From: UPXZ01 sp964634605
GTDB taxonomy: Bacteria > Bacteroidota > Bacteroidia > Bacteroidales > Paludibacteraceae
Direction of reading: 5' to 3'
DNA length: 7,700 nucleotides
NCBI GenBank assembly: GCA_964634605.1
Contig: CAZWLJ010000073.1
Coordinates: 1-7,700 of the forward strand
The translations under genes were made by a program, and so were the position numbers. Below the pieces are notes generated by a model. That model had not been told where the DNA came from. It was given only the letters and a program-made list of their open reading frames with translations, and made no database searches. This document shows, piece by piece, positions 6,841 to 7,700 of this stretch (positions are counted from its first letter, which is position 1; the number at the start of each line of letters is the position of its first letter).

Positions 6841-7070
6841 TTTTATAGTCAATATGCCTTTTGGCCCCCGCATGGTGATGTTTCCACTTACTTTGGCAGA
6901 TCTGTTCCGTTGACTGACCGCTTTGAACAATGCGGAGTACCCGATAAATTGCCTCGTATGGATAGGTGAAAGGCAGGTTATTAATCAATTTCTGTTATTT
7001 GTCCGTTGTCGGGACTTAAAAAAAAAGAATGAAAAGGTATGGGTAGGATAAAATGTAGCACTTTAAGTTA
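6841..7070 (-). other. Leader region of the adhesin fragment, no separate gene seen
   Basis: About 230 bp between the candidate promoter and the adhesin-fragment start. Alternative in-frame ATGs at 6930 and 6873 would add residues unlike a signal peptide. A small stem GTCC/GGAC (7001-7004 with 7012-7015) and an A9 run at 7018-7026 are visible. I see no riboswitch or RNA gene. Confidence 0.45.
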
Positions 7071-7078
7071 CAAAAGTA
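7071..7078 (-). promoter_or_regulatory. Probable -7 box of the adhesin-fragment promoter (TACTTTTG)
   Basis: On the minus strand TACTTTTG followed by TAACTT matches the Bacteroidota -7 consensus TAnnTTTG. The region expected to hold a -33 element lies in the first copy of the 95-bp duplication and has no clear TTG. The implied leader is about 220 nt. The setting, upstream of a signal-peptide start with no intervening gene, supports it. Confidence 0.5.
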
Positions 7079-7081
7079 CAA

Positions 7082-7272
7082 TAATATTTTAATTTTTATA
7101 AAATTATCGTCACTTTTATTGAAAATATTATCGTGGTTTTAAAAAATAAGTTTTTTTTTTGATGCAACATACGCATTAATATTTTAATTTTTATAAAATT
7201 ATCGTCACTTTTATTGAAAATATTATCGTGGTTTTAAAAAATAAGTTTTTTTTTTGATGCAACATACGCATT
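7082..7272. repeat. Perfect 95-bp tandem duplication
   Basis: Bases 7082-7177 are identical to 7177-7272, giving two head-to-tail units with a 95-bp period and no mismatch, including equal T10 runs (7151-7160 and 7246-7255). Each unit has two ATTATCGT octamers 24 bp apart (7103 and 7127; 7198 and 7222), giving four in all. The array lies directly upstream of the candidate adhesin promoter. It is very AT-rich and codes for nothing. Perfect identity suggests a recent duplication. Confidence 0.9.
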
Positions 7273-7288
7273 TTCGCGATTTCTTTCA

Positions 7289-7335
7289 ACAGAGTCGGTG
7301 CTCTGTAGTCCCGAAACCGACAGAGTTGGAACTCT
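7289..7335. repeat. Two related hairpin units (ACAGAGTYGG type)
   Basis: Unit one pairs ACAGAG (7289-7294) with CTCTGT (7301-7306). Unit two pairs AGAGTT (7322-7327) with AACTCT (7330-7335). Both start with ACAGAGT-C/T-GG and lie 31 bp apart. GTCGGT (7294-7299) can also pair with ACCGAC (7316-7321), giving a competing fold. They resemble short palindromic intergenic repeats; no transposase is visible nearby. Confidence 0.55.
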
Positions 7336-7442
7336 ATTGACCTGTTACTGAGCAGTTCGGGGAAGGTGCAAACAGTGCGAAGGGAAAAAAGAAATCATGT
7401 GCCTGCGCTCACCTTTCCGCGTCGCAGTGATCGGGCTGAAAG
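7336..7442. other. Intergenic stretch with one possible long-loop stem
   Basis: No supported gene. CTGCG (7403-7407) can pair with CGCAG (7423-7427) across a 15-base loop. The stretch is more GC-rich than the 95-bp duplication beside it and continues the palindrome-rich field to its right. Confidence 0.35.
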
Positions 7443-7700
7443 CTGCACCTGCAAATATGAATTGAAAATTCAGGAGCATAGCTCTGACATCATAATTTGG
7501 CTCATGTAATGAAAGATGCCACCGCTAACGCGGCTTAATTTATGCAAAACATGCTTTGCTGCAAAGAATTCAGGACTACGTCCCTCAATATCATTCTTTT
7601 ATTGAAATAATAACTGCACCTGCACATATCACGGTGCGCTGCACTTTTCTGAATGTACCGGTGATATTTGTGACAAATTTAGCGGTGCTCAGCGCTTTGC
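7443..7700. repeat. Field of short hairpins and direct repeats, possible intergenic repeat element (runs to window edge)
   Basis: No reading frame of note is present. Short stems with tiny loops follow one another: GAGC-ATA-GCTC (7474-7484), CCGC-TAAC-GCGG (7522-7533), GCAAA/TTTGC (7544-7548 with 7555-7559), GGAC-TAC-GTCC (7573-7583), GTGC-GCT-GCAC (7634-7644) and AGCG/CGCT (7681-7684 with 7693-7696). CTGCACCTGCA-A/C-ATAT occurs at 7443-7458 and 7614-7629. ATATCACGGT (7626-7635) pairs with ACCGGTGATAT (7657-7667) with one bulge. The pattern suggests REP-like or transposon-derived palindromic DNA; the identity of the element is unknown. Confidence 0.6.

Noticed and set aside
7289..7700. CRISPR array
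   Set aside because: The repeats are short, differ from one another and lack regular spacers, and no cas gene is present.

Overview
The window looks like chromosomal DNA from a member of the Bacteroidota, probably a free-living or marine lineage. Supporting signs are AT-rich intergenic DNA, A-rich translation leaders without a Shine-Dalgarno sequence, TAnnTTTG-type -7 boxes, very large secreted adhesin-like proteins, and a membrane-anchored AraC regulator. The remnant of threonyl-tRNA synthetase is also of Bacteroidota type. No tRNA, rRNA, CRISPR array or transposase gene is visible.

Layout. (1) Bases 1-2509, minus strand: the first 836 codons of a large secreted surface protein with a signal peptide, a FlgD-Ig-like motif, a DUF11-like module and a VCBS/cadherin-like repeat; its 3' end lies outside the window. 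(2) 2510-3380: about 870 bp of AT-rich intergenic DNA between divergent genes, with a 16-base homopolymer just upstream of the adhesin start and a pair of 15-bp repeats just upstream of the next gene. (3) 3381-4652, plus strand: a seven-helix membrane protein with a C-terminal AraC-type DNA-binding domain. (4) 4805-5833, plus strand: a secreted protein with a helical N-terminal region and a lipocalin-like C-terminal domain. (5) 5834-6064: a strong bidirectional terminator flanked by AATTCG/ACGAAT short repeats. (6) 6065-6840, minus strand: a chimeric locus in which the 5' end of a second adhesin gene runs directly into the last 109 codons of thrS. (7) 6841-7700: the leader and promoter of that adhesin fragment, a perfect 95-bp tandem duplication, and a field of short hairpins without any supported gene.

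How the parts may work together. The divergent pair of adhesin and membrane AraC regulator is compatible with local control of a surface protein, and the A16 tract in the adhesin leader could tune its expression by slippage; both are inferences. The clearest anomaly is the thrS/adhesin junction near 6390. It is either a real rearrangement leaving two gene remnants or an assembly chimera. I found no convincing novel defence, secretion or biosynthetic system. The most interesting material is the junction, the duplicated promoter-upstream segment, and the hairpin field with stems that differ but remain paired.
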